Shown one piece after another: positions 25,791 to 35,084 of a stretch of 64,000 bases of DNA. Every line of letters starts with the position of its first letter. The stretch's first letter is position 1. Under the pieces are notes generated by a model, which saw nothing but the letters and a program-made list of their open reading frames with translations, had not been told where the DNA came from and did no database searches. This DNA comes from Paenibacillus etheri. Lineage in GTDB: Bacteria; Bacillota; Bacilli; Paenibacillales; Paenibacillaceae. Position numbers and translations under genes: made by a program. Location of the stretch: NCBI RefSeq assembly GCF_001012825.1, contig NZ_LCZJ02000014.1, positions 1 through 64,000 on the forward strand, given 5' to 3'.

Positions 25791-28193
25791 TTGCTTTATT
25801 CAAAAACAAGATGGCAATCTCCGGCAGCCGATCCCGACATCGTAAGGGATATGGCCCGGAGCCTTTCTATTTCTCCGCTCTTATCCTCACTATTAGTGAC
25901 TAGAGGAATTGATACGCCACATGAGGCTCTATCGTTCATGGATGGCGGTGTGGAAGCTCCGCATGATCCGTTCCTTCTAAAAGGAATGACCGAAGCGGTT
26001 CCCAGAATTAGAAAGGCTTTAAAAGAAGAAGAACATATTCTTATTTACGGCGATTACGACGCTGATGGTGTGTCCAGTACAGCGTTAATGATTCATTTGT
26101 TACGTTACTTAGGTGCTTCCTTTGATATTTATATCCCGCACCGTTCTAATGAGGGCTACGGGCTGCATAATCATGCTTTGGATTGGGCTCTACAGCAGGG
26201 TGTATCCTTAATTATTACTGTAGATACTGGCATTAGCGCCTATCATCAGATTGCTTACGCTAATGAAATCGGAATCGATGTGATCGTTACGGATCATCAT
26301 GAGCCACCAGAGCTTCTCCCAGAAGCTTACACCCTGATTAATCCAAAGCTTCCCGACTGTCCCTATCCGTTCAAAGGATTGGCGGGTGTAGGTGTAGCTT
26401 ATAAGCTTGCACTGGCTATGTTAGGGGAGGAAACTCCCAAAGAATGGGCGGAAATAGCTGCTATCGGCACTGTAGCGGATTTAATGCCGCTGCTGGGTGA
26501 GAATCGCGAGATTGTTCGAAACGGTTTGGCTAGTATGAGGAATTCTAGATTCTCTGGTATTCGTGCTTTACTCGATGTCAGCGGGGTGACTATGAGTACT
26601 GTGAGTGCGGTTAATATCGCTTTTGGAATGGCGCCTCGTATCAATGCGAGTGGTCGTCTGGATCATGCTGGACGGGCAGTAGCCTTGCTTACAACCGAGC
26701 ATGCTGATGAGGCAGAGCAACTGGCTGGGGAACTTGATCTGCTCAATAAAGAACGCCAATTGGTTGTAGAAAGAATTGTAGTGGAGGCCACTGCAAAACT
26801 GGAGCAGTTAACTCAGCGCGGGGAGATACCAGATATCATAGTTCTTGCTGAACATGGCTGGAATGTGGGTGTGGTAGGTATAGTGGCTTCCAAACTGCTG
26901 GAGCGTTACTATCGGCCTGTGATAATTCTGGATATTCATCCGGAGACCGGTATGTGTAAAGGCTCTGCCCGCTCCATTCCTGGACTTGATATATATGCGG
27001 CGTTATCCTCTTGCTCTAACTTAATGGATCATTTCGGTGGTCATCCGGCTGCAGCGGGAATGAGTCTGCATCGAGATAGCATAGAAGCCTTTGCTACGGC
27101 ATTAAATCAATACGCTGCTAATGTGTTGACACCGGAGCATTTCGTTCCTGTTACTTCTGCTGATGCAGAAGTGTCGATTTCCGATTTGTCCCTTCAGACC
27201 GCGCTTGAATTGGAAAGGCTTGCACCTTTCGGGATGTCAAATCCATTGCCAAAGTTTATCATTCACGGGGCTACAGTGAAAGAGACACGAACAATGGGGC
27301 AAGAAGGAAAACACTTGAAGATCGTATTGCAGCAGGGAAAGAGCACGATCGAAGCTTTAGCTTTTGGTAAAGGGGATTTGGCTAAGCTGCTCCCTGTAGG
27401 GACCATGATCAATGTGCTGGCTGAACTGTCGATTAACGAGTGGAATGGCTCTAGAAAACCACAGTTGATGTTACAGGACTTATCTGTACAGGAGGCTCAA
27501 TTGTTTGATCTTCGTGGTGCTGCTGACGCTGTACGGCAAGCTGCGCACATTAGAGAGCTGCTACTTCCCTATAGTGGTGCCGTCACATATCGTGCCGCGG
27601 CAGTGTTCCAGAGCGAACGTATGGCTCCACAGACTGAATTGATAGGAATGTCCTTCTGGGTATATGATAAAGAAGCTGGCATTAGCGCCGCTAATAAGGA
27701 TGATTCGATTCAGGAATCAGGGCATGTCTCACTGTTATGTCTACTGGATATGCCGGAGACTCCTGAACAACTAGATGCGTTACTTAATGTTTTTCCTAAT
27801 GCTGATAATATCGCGCTATTGCATTCTATAAAGGATGGTCGTGAACGACTCATCATTCCGACACGGGATCATTTTAAAATACTTTATAAGTTGCTGGCTT
27901 CGATCACAGCTGTTGCAACACCTGAACATGAAGTGCTGCTCCGGCTAAGTCGACAATCCTCGTTAAGTATTCGAATGCTTAGTAAAATGCTAGATGTATT
28001 CGAAGAACTTGATTTTATCGAAAGAAGTCAAGGAAGTGTGACCTTTATTACGCAGCCCACTGCAAAAAGCCTTACAGCATCAAGTCATTTCGTTAGACTG
28101 GGGCAGATGGCGGAAATGGAGCGGTACTTCATGGAAGGTAGCTTGTCTGAGCTACAGGATTGGATGTTGTCACGCCGTTTAGGCGTATCGTAA
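25791..28193 (+). CDS. recJ: single-stranded-DNA-specific exonuclease RecJ
   Basis: An 800-residue 5'-3' exonuclease of the DHH family, acting in recombination and mismatch repair. It starts L-L-Y-S-K-T-R-W from TTG 25791, behind AAAGGTGA. Motifs are G-D-Y-D-A-D-G-V-S-S-T (near 82-92), V-D-T-G-I-S-A, V-T-D-H-H-E-P-P, and G-G-H-P-A-A-A-G-M (DHHA1). The OB fold follows, and the C-terminal 230 residues are the extension typical of Bacillota RecJ. The gene ends 4 bases before the first 65-bp repeat unit. Confidence 0.95.
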   Translation: MLYSKTRWQSPAADPDIVRDMARSLSISPLLSSLLVTRGIDTPHEALSFMDGGVEAPHDPFLLKGMTEAVPRIRKALKEEEHILIYGDYDADGVSSTALMIHLLRYLGASFDIYIPHRSNEGYGLHNHALDWALQQGVSLIITVDTGISAYHQIAYANEIGIDVIVTDHHEPPELLPEAYTLINPKLPDCPYPFKGLAGVGVAYKLALAMLGEETPKEWAEIAAIGTVADLMPLLGENREIVRNGLASMRNSRFSGIRALLDVSGVTMSTVSAVNIAFGMAPRINASGRLDHAGRAVALLTTEHADEAEQLAGELDLLNKERQLVVERIVVEATAKLEQLTQRGEIPDIIVLAEHGWNVGVVGIVASKLLERYYRPVIILDIHPETGMCKGSARSIPGLDIYAALSSCSNLMDHFGGHPAAAGMSLHRDSIEAFATALNQYAANVLTPEHFVPVTSADAEVSISDLSLQTALELERLAPFGMSNPLPKFIIHGATVKETRTMGQEGKHLKIVLQQGKSTIEALAFGKGDLAKLLPVGTMINVLAELSINEWNGSRKPQLMLQDLSVQEAQLFDLRGAADAVRQAAHIRELLLPYSGAVTYRAAAVFQSERMAPQTELIGMSFWVYDKEAGISAANKDDSIQESGHVSLLCLLDMPETPEQLDALLNVFPNADNIALLHSIKDGRERLIIPTRDHFKILYKLLASITAVATPEHEVLLRLSRQSSLSIRMLSKMLDVFEELDFIERSQGSVTFITQPTAKSLTASSHFVRLGQMAEMERYFMEGSLSELQDWMLSRRLGVS

Positions 28194-28196
28194 AGA

Positions 28197-28391
28197 CTAA
28201 ACAAAACAAAGCGGATGCTTACGAAGTAAGTTTTGTCGAACTGAACTCAAAGTAGCCTATGCTAAACAAAACAAAGCAGACGCTTACGAAGCAAGTTTTG
28301 CCGAACCGAATTCACTGAAGCATATGCTAAACAAAACAAAGCGGATGCTTACGAAGTAAGTTTTGTCGAACTGAACTCAAAGTAGCATATG
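28197..28391. repeat. three tandem 65-bp repeats between recJ and apt
   Basis: Units are at 28197-28261, 28262-28326 and 28327-28391, each exactly 65 bases and starting CTAAACAAAACAAAGC. Units 1 and 3 differ at one base; unit 2 differs at about 14, mostly transitions. Each unit contains the small hairpin CTTAC-GAA-GTAAG followed by TTTTG, which can pair with CAAAA near the unit start. A fourth, truncated unit (CTAACAAAAC) runs into TTTTAGGAG, the apt ribosome site. Confidence 0.95.
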
Positions 28392-28419
28392 CTAACAAAA
28401 CTTTTAGGAGATGAAAAAT

Positions 28420-28938
28420 TTGGATTTTAAAGATAGTATTCGCGTGATTCCTGACTTTCCAAAAGAAGGTATTAGTTTTAAAGATATCACCACTTTGTTG
28501 AAAGACGGTGATGCATACCGCCAAGCGATTGATGCCCTGAAAGCTCTTGTATCTCACTTAGAAATTGACGTGATTGCAGGACCGGAAGCACGTGGTTTTG
28601 TAGTTGGCGCACCTCTTGCTTATGCATTGGGCGTAGGTTTCGTGCCGATTCGTAAGAGCGGTAAACTGCCATATGAGACGATCGAGGTTGGGTATGATCT
28701 TGAATATGGTAAAGACACACTTGCTGTTCACACGGATGCCATTAAACCTGGACAAAATGTATTAATTGCTGATGATTTGTTAGCAACAGGAGGTACTATA
28801 GCTACTTCGGTTAGCCTTGTGGAGCAGCTTGGTGGTAAAGTGGTAGGCGCAGCCTTTTTGATTGAATTGGTTGAGCTTGCTGGACGTAATAAGCTTTCCG
28901 GAATTGAAGTTGTTACATTGGTTGACTACGAAGATTAA
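28420..28938 (+). CDS. apt: adenine phosphoribosyltransferase
   Basis: A 172-residue purine-salvage enzyme making AMP from adenine and PRPP. The PRPP-binding motif is [13 protein letters not shown] (about 113-125). G-P-E-A-R-G-F and R-K-x-G-K-L-P are the other family blocks. I place the start at TTG 28420, giving M-D-F-K as in B. subtilis Apt (M-D-L-K) with nine bases after AGGAG. The ATG at 28411 directly abuts the AGGAG and is sterically unlikely. The ribosome site is the end of the 65-bp repeat array. Confidence 0.93.
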   Translation: MDFKDSIRVIPDFPKEGISFKDITTLLKDGDAYRQAIDALKALVSHLEIDVIAGPEARGFVVGAPLAYALGVGFVPIRKSGKLPYETIEVGYDLEYGKDTLAVHTDAIKPGQNVLIADDLLATGGTIATSVSLVEQLGGKVVGAAFLIELVELAGRNKLSGIEVVTLVDYED

Positions 28939-29073
28939 TACGATAAACTTGTCTTTTCCCGGGAAATAAATGGGGATTTATGTATCGAATGATGTTGAAA
29001 AGTGCAAACGGAAAATCTCTGTCATTATTAGCGGGGAGTTGCTGTTTTGCATTTTTTGGTCAAAAGAATACAA

Positions 29074-29116
29074 AAAAAGACTGCCCAATCCATGAATGGA
29101 TCTGGGCAGTCTTTTT
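29074..29116. terminator. bidirectional terminator between apt and uraA
   Basis: AAAAAGACTGCCCA pairs with TGGGCAGTCTTTTT; a further ATCCAT/ATGGAT extends the stem. A and T runs flank both sides. Confidence 0.92.
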
Positions 29117-29138
29117 GATCTATTAATTCATAAATAAA

Positions 29139-30452
29139 TTAGTGAGCGGCTTTATCGCTTTCTCCACCTTCATTGGACAGTCCAAGAACTTCAATGAGTT
29201 TGAAGAATAGGGCTAGAACGATACCAACAATCGTAGCTAGAGCCATACCACTGAGTTTTACGCTGCCCATAGTAAGGGTTGCACCACTAATTCCAACAAC
29301 GAGCACCAAGGTAGCCATAATCATGTTAGTAGCCTTGGAAAAATCAACTTTTTGCTCAACGAAGATCCGTAAGCCGGATGCGGCAATTACACCGAACAAC
29401 AGTAAGGATACACCACCCATTACAGGTGTAGGTATATTAGCGATAACGGAGGAGAAAGTACCTGAGAATGAGAGCAGAATTGCAATCACTGCTGCGCCAC
29501 CAATCACATATACAGAATAAACTTTAGTTAACGCCATAACCCCGATATTCTCACCGTAGGTTGTATTTGGAGTAGAACCGATAAAACCGGAGATAATTGT
29601 AGATATCCCGTTACCCATCAGAGAGCGATCAAGTCCAGGGTCTTTAGCCAGATCTCTGCCAACAATATTGCTGGTTACAAGTAAGTGTCCAATATGTTCA
29701 ACGATTACTACCAGTGATACCGGGATGATAGTCAGGATTACATTCCAATCAAATGAAGGAGTAACAATGGTAGGATGTGCTAAAAAATTCGCATTAGATA
29801 TTGCAGCAGTATCCACCATTTTCAAAATATAAGCTAAGCCATAACCAGTTACGATACCGATGAGGATGTGAATGATTTTTGGGAAACCACGGAAGAGCAC
29901 AGCTCCAATTACGGTTACGCCCAGTGTCACCATAGAAAGTGTGATTGCTTTACCATCTGGAATCCAGTCTGCAGCTGCAACACCTTCAGGGGCAATAAGT
30001 CCTGCCATTCGTGCGGCAACAGGCACAAGTTCTAATCCGATCGTTGCTACGATAGCTCCCATTACTGCTGGTGGGAAGACAACATCGATCCATTTTGTGC
30101 CTGCATAACGGATGATCAGAGCAACGAGCACAAAGATAACACCAGTGATGATGAAAGCGCCCAAAGCAAGCGAGTACCCTTTCATATGATCATCTTTATG
30201 ATCGCCAAGCACTGACAATACTGGTGCGATAAATGCAAAGCTGGAGCCAAGGTAAGCAGGTATTTTACCACGGCAAATCCAAATGTATAGCAGTGTGCCG
30301 ATACCGTTCATCAGCAAAATCATGCCAGGGTCAACCCCGAACAAGTTAGGCACTAGCACTGTACTGCCAAACATGGCGAACAAATGCTGAAGGCTTAATA
30401 GAAAACCGGGGCCCCATGGAAGTTTTTCATTAACTTGAATTTCGCGTTGCAA
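29139..30452 (-). CDS. uraA: uracil permease UraA (NCS2 family)
   Basis: A 437-residue proton-uracil symporter with about 14 membrane segments. It follows E. coli UraA through most of its length: L-S-L-Q-H-L-F-A-M-F-G, G-K-I-P-A-Y-L-G-S-S-F-A-F, the glutamate/histidine pair in V-E-H-I-G-H-L, and T-T-Y-G-E-N-I-G-V with the second key glutamate. Translation starts at TTG 30452, nine bases after AGGAG. It is inserted between apt and relA, which are adjacent in B. subtilis. Confidence 0.92.
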   Translation of the reverse strand: MQREIQVNEKLPWGPGFLLSLQHLFAMFGSTVLVPNLFGVDPGMILLMNGIGTLLYIWICRGKIPAYLGSSFAFIAPVLSVLGDHKDDHMKGYSLALGAFIITGVIFVLVALIIRYAGTKWIDVVFPPAVMGAIVATIGLELVPVAARMAGLIAPEGVAAADWIPDGKAITLSMVTLGVTVIGAVLFRGFPKIIHILIGIVTGYGLAYILKMVDTAAISNANFLAHPTIVTPSFDWNVILTIIPVSLVVIVEHIGHLLVTSNIVGRDLAKDPGLDRSLMGNGISTIISGFIGSTPNTTYGENIGVMALTKVYSVYVIGGAAVIAILLSFSGTFSSVIANIPTPVMGGVSLLLFGVIAASGLRIFVEQKVDFSKATNMIMATLVLVVGISGATLTMGSVKLSGMALATIVGIVLALFFKLIEVLGLSNEGGESDKAAH

Positions 30453-30617
30453 TGGAGTTCACTCCTCTTTCTTAATGGATATGATGTTGTCCAGCGAAAA
30501 TCCGCCTTTACTAGATTAAATAGAACTGTGCATTTTTACAACAACATTTTCACAAGTGTTATTAATTTGTCCGATTTTCATAACTTTTACTTCTTGAATA
30601 CCATGAGATGGCAAGTG

Positions 30618-30646
30618 TTGACGTAATCCTTCGTAAGCGTCATAAT
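30618..30646 (+). promoter_or_regulatory. promoter of relA
   Basis: TTGACG (30618-30623), 17 bases, CATAAT (30641-30646). Initiation near 30653 leaves a leader of about 105 bases. The 306-base stretch between uraA and relA holds this promoter and no other feature I can see. Confidence 0.75.
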
Positions 30647-30758
30647 TATAGACAACTTTGAACAAGAGCGTAAGTTGCTTGCGAAATGATTGGAACCTGC
30701 AGATTTTAGAATGATTGCGGGTTCATTTTATTATAGAAAGGAAACGGATACGACGAGA

Positions 30759-32939
30759 ATGGGCATAGAGCGATTAATTGATAAGGCTGGCGCCTATATA
30801 AAAGATAAAGATCTTCTCCGCATCCGGGAAGCTTATGAATTTGCCGATCAGGCTCATCACGGGCAGATCCGCAAGTCGGGGGAGCCATACATTCTGCATC
30901 CGCTGGCGGTGGCAGATATTGTCGTCAATATGCAAATGGATGTTATATCTATTGTTGCGGCGCTTTTGCATGATGTTGTGGAAGATACGACGGTCTCATT
31001 GGAACAAATCCGCGCGAAATTTGGCGATACCTGCGCGATGCTTGTCGACGGCTTAACCAAGCTGGAGCGCATCCGTTTTCGCTCAAAGGAAGAGCAGCAG
31101 AACGAGAATTACCGTAAGATGTTTATTGCGATGGCGCAGGATATCCGGGTCATTGTTATTAAACTAGCGGATCGCCTGCATAATATGCGTACGTTAAAGT
31201 ATCAATCTGAAGAGAGCCAGCGTCGTATTTCTTACGAAACGTTGGAGATTTTCTGTCCTGTGGCTGATCGTCTGGGGATTTCCGCGATTAAGTGGGAGAT
31301 GGAGGATATTGCGCTTCGTTACTTGAATCCGCAGCAGTATTATCGCATTGCTAATCTGGTGCATAAGAAGCGGGCAGAACGTGAGCAATTTATTGACAGC
31401 GTAATTGGCCGTATTCGTGCCAAGCTAGATGAAATGGGCATTGAAGGCGACCTTTCAGGACGTCCGAAGCATATTTACAGTGTCTATAACAAAATGAGCA
31501 CGAAAAACAAACAGTTTAATGAGATTTATGACCTGTTGGCCATCCGTATCATTGTGGATAATATCAAGGATTGTTATGCAACCCTCGGAATTATTCATAC
31601 CCTTTGGAAGCCAATGCCAGGTCGATTCAAAGATTATATAGCTATGCCCAAAGCCAATATGTATCAATCTTTGCATACTACAGTGGTAGGTCCTGGCGGA
31701 GAGCCGACCGAAGTGCAAATTCGCACTTGGGAAATGCATCGCACGGCTGAATACGGGATAGCAGCACACTGGGCATACAAAGAAGGAACTAGCAATAATG
31801 TTAATCCGGAGAATCGGATGCCTTTTTTTCGCGAAATATTGGAGCTGCAGCATGAGGCCAAGGATGCCGAAGAGTTCGTAAAATCACTCAAAATGGACTT
31901 TTTCTCAGATCTCGTGTTCGTGTTTACACCTAAAGGCGAGGTTATTGAGCTTCCTGCGGGTTCTGTACCGCTTGATTTCGCTTTCCGTATTCACACGGAA
32001 GTGGGGAATCGCACGATTGGTTCTAAGGTGAACGGGCGGATCGTACCGCTGGATCACAAGCTGAAGACAGGCGATATTGTAGAGATATTGACGTCGAAGC
32101 ATTCTTACGGGCCTAGCCGTGACTGGCTCAAAATTGCACAATCCTCTCACGCAAGAAGCAAAATTAAGCAATGGTTCAAAAAAGAAAAACGTGAAGAAAA
32201 TGTCGAAAAAGGTCGCGAAGCGATTGAACGTGAGCTGAAGCGTCTGAATGTCGAGGTTTCTGAGTGGATTTCCGATGAGAAACTTTTAGAAGCTGCTAAG
32301 AAATTTGCTTTTAATGATGTAGAAGATATGTTATCTGCCGTTGGATTTGGTGGGATTACCGCTTCGCAGATTGCCTCTCGTTTGACGGAAAAGCTGCGTA
32401 AAGAGCAGGAAGAAGCTGCTAATCATTTAGAGCTCACTTCAGAGATGAAGGAGATCAAGTCTTCCGGTGAAAAACGTAATCAACCCACCAATGGCGTATG
32501 TGTAAAAGGAATTGAAAATTTACTTGTCCGTTTTGCACGATGTTGTAATCCGGTGCCGGGTGACGATATTGTAGGGTATGTTACACGGGGCCGGGGTGTA
32601 TCTGTACATCGCCAGGATTGTCCTAACATTCCGGGTGAAGGTGACGGAGAAGAAGCAGCAAGAGTGATTGAAGTGGAATGGGAAGGTACGATGGAAGCAA
32701 ACTACAGTGTGGATATTGAGATTACAGGTCATGATCGTAATGGACTGCTCAATGAAGTGCTGCAGGCGGTTTCCGAGAGTAAAACGAACATTTCCGCGGT
32801 CACTGGGCGCTCTGATAAGAATAAGATGGCAATGATTCATATGACCATTCTCATCCGTAATACGGAGCATCTGCAATCCGTTGTAGATAAAGTGAAACGG
32901 GTTAAGGATGTATATACAGTGAATCGGATCATGCAATAA
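30759..32939 (+). CDS. relA: bifunctional (p)ppGpp synthetase/hydrolase Rel
   Basis: A 726-residue stringent-response enzyme. Domains in order are HD hydrolase (about 25-180, L-L-H-D-V-V-E-D-T), synthetase (about 230-360, G-R-P-K-H-I-Y-S and M-P-K-A-N-M-Y-Q-S-L-H), TGS (about 385-445), a zinc-finger/helical part (C-C-N-P-V-P-G-D-D) and ACT (about 650-724). Both catalytic domains keep their motifs, so the protein should make and degrade (p)ppGpp. I use the ATG at 30759; length then matches B. subtilis Rel (734). Its nearest Shine-Dalgarno, GAAAGGA, is rather far. dtd follows after 21 bases. Confidence 0.95.
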   Translation: MGIERLIDKAGAYIKDKDLLRIREAYEFADQAHHGQIRKSGEPYILHPLAVADIVVNMQMDVISIVAALLHDVVEDTTVSLEQIRAKFGDTCAMLVDGLTKLERIRFRSKEEQQNENYRKMFIAMAQDIRVIVIKLADRLHNMRTLKYQSEESQRRISYETLEIFCPVADRLGISAIKWEMEDIALRYLNPQQYYRIANLVHKKRAEREQFIDSVIGRIRAKLDEMGIEGDLSGRPKHIYSVYNKMSTKNKQFNEIYDLLAIRIIVDNIKDCYATLGIIHTLWKPMPGRFKDYIAMPKANMYQSLHTTVVGPGGEPTEVQIRTWEMHRTAEYGIAAHWAYKEGTSNNVNPENRMPFFREILELQHEAKDAEEFVKSLKMDFFSDLVFVFTPKGEVIELPAGSVPLDFAFRIHTEVGNRTIGSKVNGRIVPLDHKLKTGDIVEILTSKHSYGPSRDWLKIAQSSHARSKIKQWFKKEKREENVEKGREAIERELKRLNVEVSEWISDEKLLEAAKKFAFNDVEDMLSAVGFGGITASQIASRLTEKLRKEQEEAANHLELTSEMKEIKSSGEKRNQPTNGVCVKGIENLLVRFARCCNPVPGDDIVGYVTRGRGVSVHRQDCPNIPGEGDGEEAARVIEVEWEGTMEANYSVDIEITGHDRNGLLNEVLQAVSESKTNISAVTGRSDKNKMAMIHMTILIRNTEHLQSVVDKVKRVKDVYTVNRIMQ

Positions 32940-32960
32940 GGCAAGGGGCGGAGTAGTACG

Positions 32961-33404
32961 ATGAGAGTTGTAGTACAGCGTTGCAAGGACGCCAAAGTAA
33001 CCGTGGATGAGACTGTGACCGGAGAGATTGGCAAAGGCTTAATGCTGCTAGTTGGCGTTACGCATGAAGATACAGAAAAGGATGCCAAATATTTGGCGGA
33101 CAAAATAGCAGGACTGCGTATTTTTGAAGATGATGCTGGTAAAATGAACTACAGTGTCACGGAGACTGAGGGAGCGATTCTTTCGGTATCCCAGTTTACT
33201 TTATACGGAGATTGTCGTAAGGGGAGACGGCCGAATTTCATGGGAGCAGCAGCTCCTGTGGAGGCCGAGCGACTTTATGATTATTTTAACCAAGAGCTTA
33301 GAGCTGGAGGCCTTCAGGTGGAGACGGGTGTATTTGGAGCGATGATGGATGTGTCTCTCACCAATTGGGGCCCGGTTACTCTCATTTTAGATAGTCGCGG
33401 TTAA
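32961..33404 (+). CDS. dtd: D-aminoacyl-tRNA deacylase
   Basis: A 147-residue Dtd enzyme that hydrolyses D-aminoacyl-tRNAs. The two signature blocks are [10 protein letters not shown] and the Gly-cis-Pro loop N-W-G-P-V-T near the C-terminus. It follows relA as in B. subtilis and ends at a strong terminator. Confidence 0.95.
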   Translation: MRVVVQRCKDAKVTVDETVTGEIGKGLMLLVGVTHEDTEKDAKYLADKIAGLRIFEDDAGKMNYSVTETEGAILSVSQFTLYGDCRKGRRPNFMGAAAPVEAERLYDYFNQELRAGGLQVETGVFGAMMDVSLTNWGPVTLILDSRG

Positions 33405-33405
33405 C

Positions 33406-33462
33406 AAAAAAAGATGTCGAAAGTTGCTCCTTAACTGAGCGAGCTTTCGACATCTTTTTTTA
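33406..33462 (+). terminator. relA-dtd terminator
   Basis: AAAAAAGATGTCGAAAG pairs with CTTTCGACATCTTTTTT around a GCTC/GAGC inner stem, then T. Confidence 0.92.
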
Positions 33463-33565
33463 TTGTGACTGAGCTGTGAGTAAGAATCTTGTGAGGATAG
33501 AGCCTCTGTGACCTGGATAAACTAAATGCAGATAGATATCATTCACGATGCAAGGAGCTTAGGCA

Positions 33566-33721
33566 ATGAGACAATCACAGAAGGCATGGGCATGGAGAAG
33601 CATCCCGGCACTAGCGACTGGGAGCCCTGTAGAAGCCTATGCATTAGCTAAAAAGACGGAAGAAGAGATTGAATCTCAAGTAATCAAAGGAAGAAGCCGT
33701 AATCTCTTACCGCGTACCTGA
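33566..33721 (+). CDS. small ORF of 51 codons, function unknown
   Basis: An ATG at 33566 lies nine bases behind AAGGAG and opens 51 codons. The peptide is polar and basic at its end: a Trp-rich start (A-W-A-W-R-S), a helical middle rich in Ala, Lys and Glu (V-E-A-Y-A-L-A-K-K, then E-E-E-I-E), and a basic tail. I do not recognise a family. An intrinsic terminator overlaps its last codons, so it has ribosome site, frame and terminator packed in 180 bases. This makes it a credible small gene, unproven. Confidence 0.4.
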   Translation: MRQSQKAWAWRSIPALATGSPVEAYALAKKTEEEIESQVIKGRSRNLLPRT

Positions 33722-33745
33722 AACGGGTGGTAGAGGCGGCTTTTT
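33694..33745 (+). terminator. terminator overlapping the small ORF
   Basis: AAGCCG...CTCTTACC pairs with GGTAGAG-CGGCTT and is followed by TTTTT. The ascending arm is inside the 51-codon ORF. Confidence 0.6.
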
Positions 33746-33869
33746 GATGCAGGTAACGGGAGATATTTTATAATTAAAGGTTAGAAATCATTGTGATAAG
33801 GGTAATAGACGACAAGAAAGATCAATAAGTACTTATTCCTATGCACAAGCAGAGAGGAGAACTTATCAC

Positions 33870-34303
33870 ATGAGTAATGTTGCATTTTTACTAGCTAATG
33901 ATTTTTCTGAGATGAAGGTTCCTTATGATGAAGTTATAAAGGCAGGACATCAAGCTGACATTATTGGTTTAAAGAAGGGGGAGGCCTTACGCGATTCTAA
34001 TTCCAGGGGGATCTTCCCCAGAAAATTTACGGCAAAATACAGATATTTTTGAAGTTTGTGAAAGAAGCAAACGAAGCTGTTAAGCCTATCGCTTCTATTT
34101 GTCACGGACCCCAAATTCTGAGCAGTGCAGACTTGCTTAAGGGACGTACCATCACCTGTTATCCTCCGCTAAAAGATGATGTTGTGAACGCCGGTGCGGA
34201 GTTTAAAGATGAAGAAGTGGTAGTTGATCGTAATTACATTACTTCGCGTACACTGAAAGATGAGCCTGCGTTCGTTCGTGAAATATTGAAGGTCCTGAAA
34301 TAG
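33870..34303 (+). pseudogene. DJ-1/PfpI-family gene, deleted and frameshifted
   Basis: The first 36 codons (V-A-F-L-L-A-N-D-F-S-E...A-D-I-I-G-L-K-K-G) are the N-terminus of a PfpI-type protein. The next block is in the +1 frame: A-I-L-I-P-G-G-S-S-P-E-N-L-R. About 30 residues that should lie between them are missing. After N-T-D-I, a run of five T where four are expected shifts the frame again, giving F-V-K-E-A-N, then the nucleophile motif I-C-H-G-P and a normal C-terminus to 34303. An intact protein would be about 170-190 residues. At least two disruptions make function unlikely. Confidence 0.8.
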
Positions 34304-34346
34304 AAATTTATAACACTTAGTCTTATAATCTAAGGAGGTAATGGTA

Positions 34347-34796
34347 ATGACCAGAAAAATCCAAGCCTATTTTAGAACGGAAAATGAAGCAGAAGGTGCT
34401 AAAATAGCATTGATTAGTTATAAGGTGGATGGTTTAGTGGTCTGGCCACTCACGGATCCTATTGGGGAAGATCGTAGAATTCTGTTTCCGATAGCGCCAC
34501 TTAGTAATACAACGTTAGCTGCAGGCACAGTAGGGACGCTTGGAACGGGTAGCACTCCGGCAGCTGGAGTTATGTTGGCCCCTGGTGTTGCCGCCTCCGA
34601 AACTCGGGATGAACCTGAGACTCATTATAGTGTGGATGAAGATCAGGTTAGTGCGGATGTAGCAGATGGAGAGCTCGAAGATGGGGATTTAAGTGAACTT
34701 CGTTATGTGATGGACTTAAGTGTTGCAGAAGAGAATTATAATGAGGTTGTGGAAACCCTTCGGGGCAAAGGGGCATTTGTTGAGCAATTCGATTAA
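34347..34796 (+). CDS. conserved-looking protein of unknown function, split ferredoxin-like fold
   Basis: A 149-residue acidic protein. Residues 1-35 (K-I-Q-A-Y-F-R-T...I-A-L-I-S-Y) and 115-149 (L-R-Y-V-M-D-L-S...V-V-E-T-L-R-G-K-G) read as two beta-alpha-beta halves, separated by a Thr/Gly/Ala-rich stretch (about 50-80) and an acidic stretch (about 80-112). The shape resembles small stress proteins of the YflT/DUF1269 kind, but I cannot assign it. I chose the ATG at 34347, nine bases behind AAGGAGG, over the ATG at 34341. Confidence 0.6.
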   Translation: MTRKIQAYFRTENEAEGAKIALISYKVDGLVVWPLTDPIGEDRRILFPIAPLSNTTLAAGTVGTLGTGSTPAAGVMLAPGVAASETRDEPETHYSVDEDQVSADVADGELEDGDLSELRYVMDLSVAEENYNEVVETLRGKGAFVEQFD

Positions 34797-34921
34797 CAAC
34801 AGTCTATTAAGATAAACCGCTTTCATGAATGTAATATAATCGTAATATTACATACATGTTTCCTTAATATAGCGTGTTTATAATAAAGGCATGACCCCCT
34901 TTTTAATAATATATGATGATG

Positions 34922-34955
34922 GACCTGCAGCATTTGGCTGCAGGTCATTTTTTTT
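34922..34955 (+). terminator. strong terminator 125 bases behind the unknown gene
   Basis: GACCTGCAG pairs with CTGCAGGTC, then ATTTTTTTT. Confidence 0.9.
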
Positions 34956-35024
34956 GTAACGGTTGAAATTATAGGTAAGAAGTTGAAATTGTCGAATTTT
35001 TTATTCAGCTTCGTATTTCCTGCC

Positions 35025-35053
35025 TTGACTTTAGCACAGTAGTTCAGTAGAAT
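35025..35053 (+). promoter_or_regulatory. promoter of the hisS-aspS operon
   Basis: TTGACT (35025-35030), 17 bases, TAGAAT (35048-35053). Initiation near 35060 places the T-box at the start of the transcript. Confidence 0.8.
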
Positions 35054-35084
35054 TTAAAAATATACGATTTTATCATATGGTTTT

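Noticed and set aside
28197-28391. CRISPR array
   Set aside because: The 65-base units follow one another without spacers and are not partly palindromic direct repeats of CRISPR size; no cas genes are near.
34049-34303. Separate 84-codon PfpI-domain protein
   Set aside because: It is the C-terminal part of the frameshifted gene starting at 33870; no ribosome site precedes its ATG.
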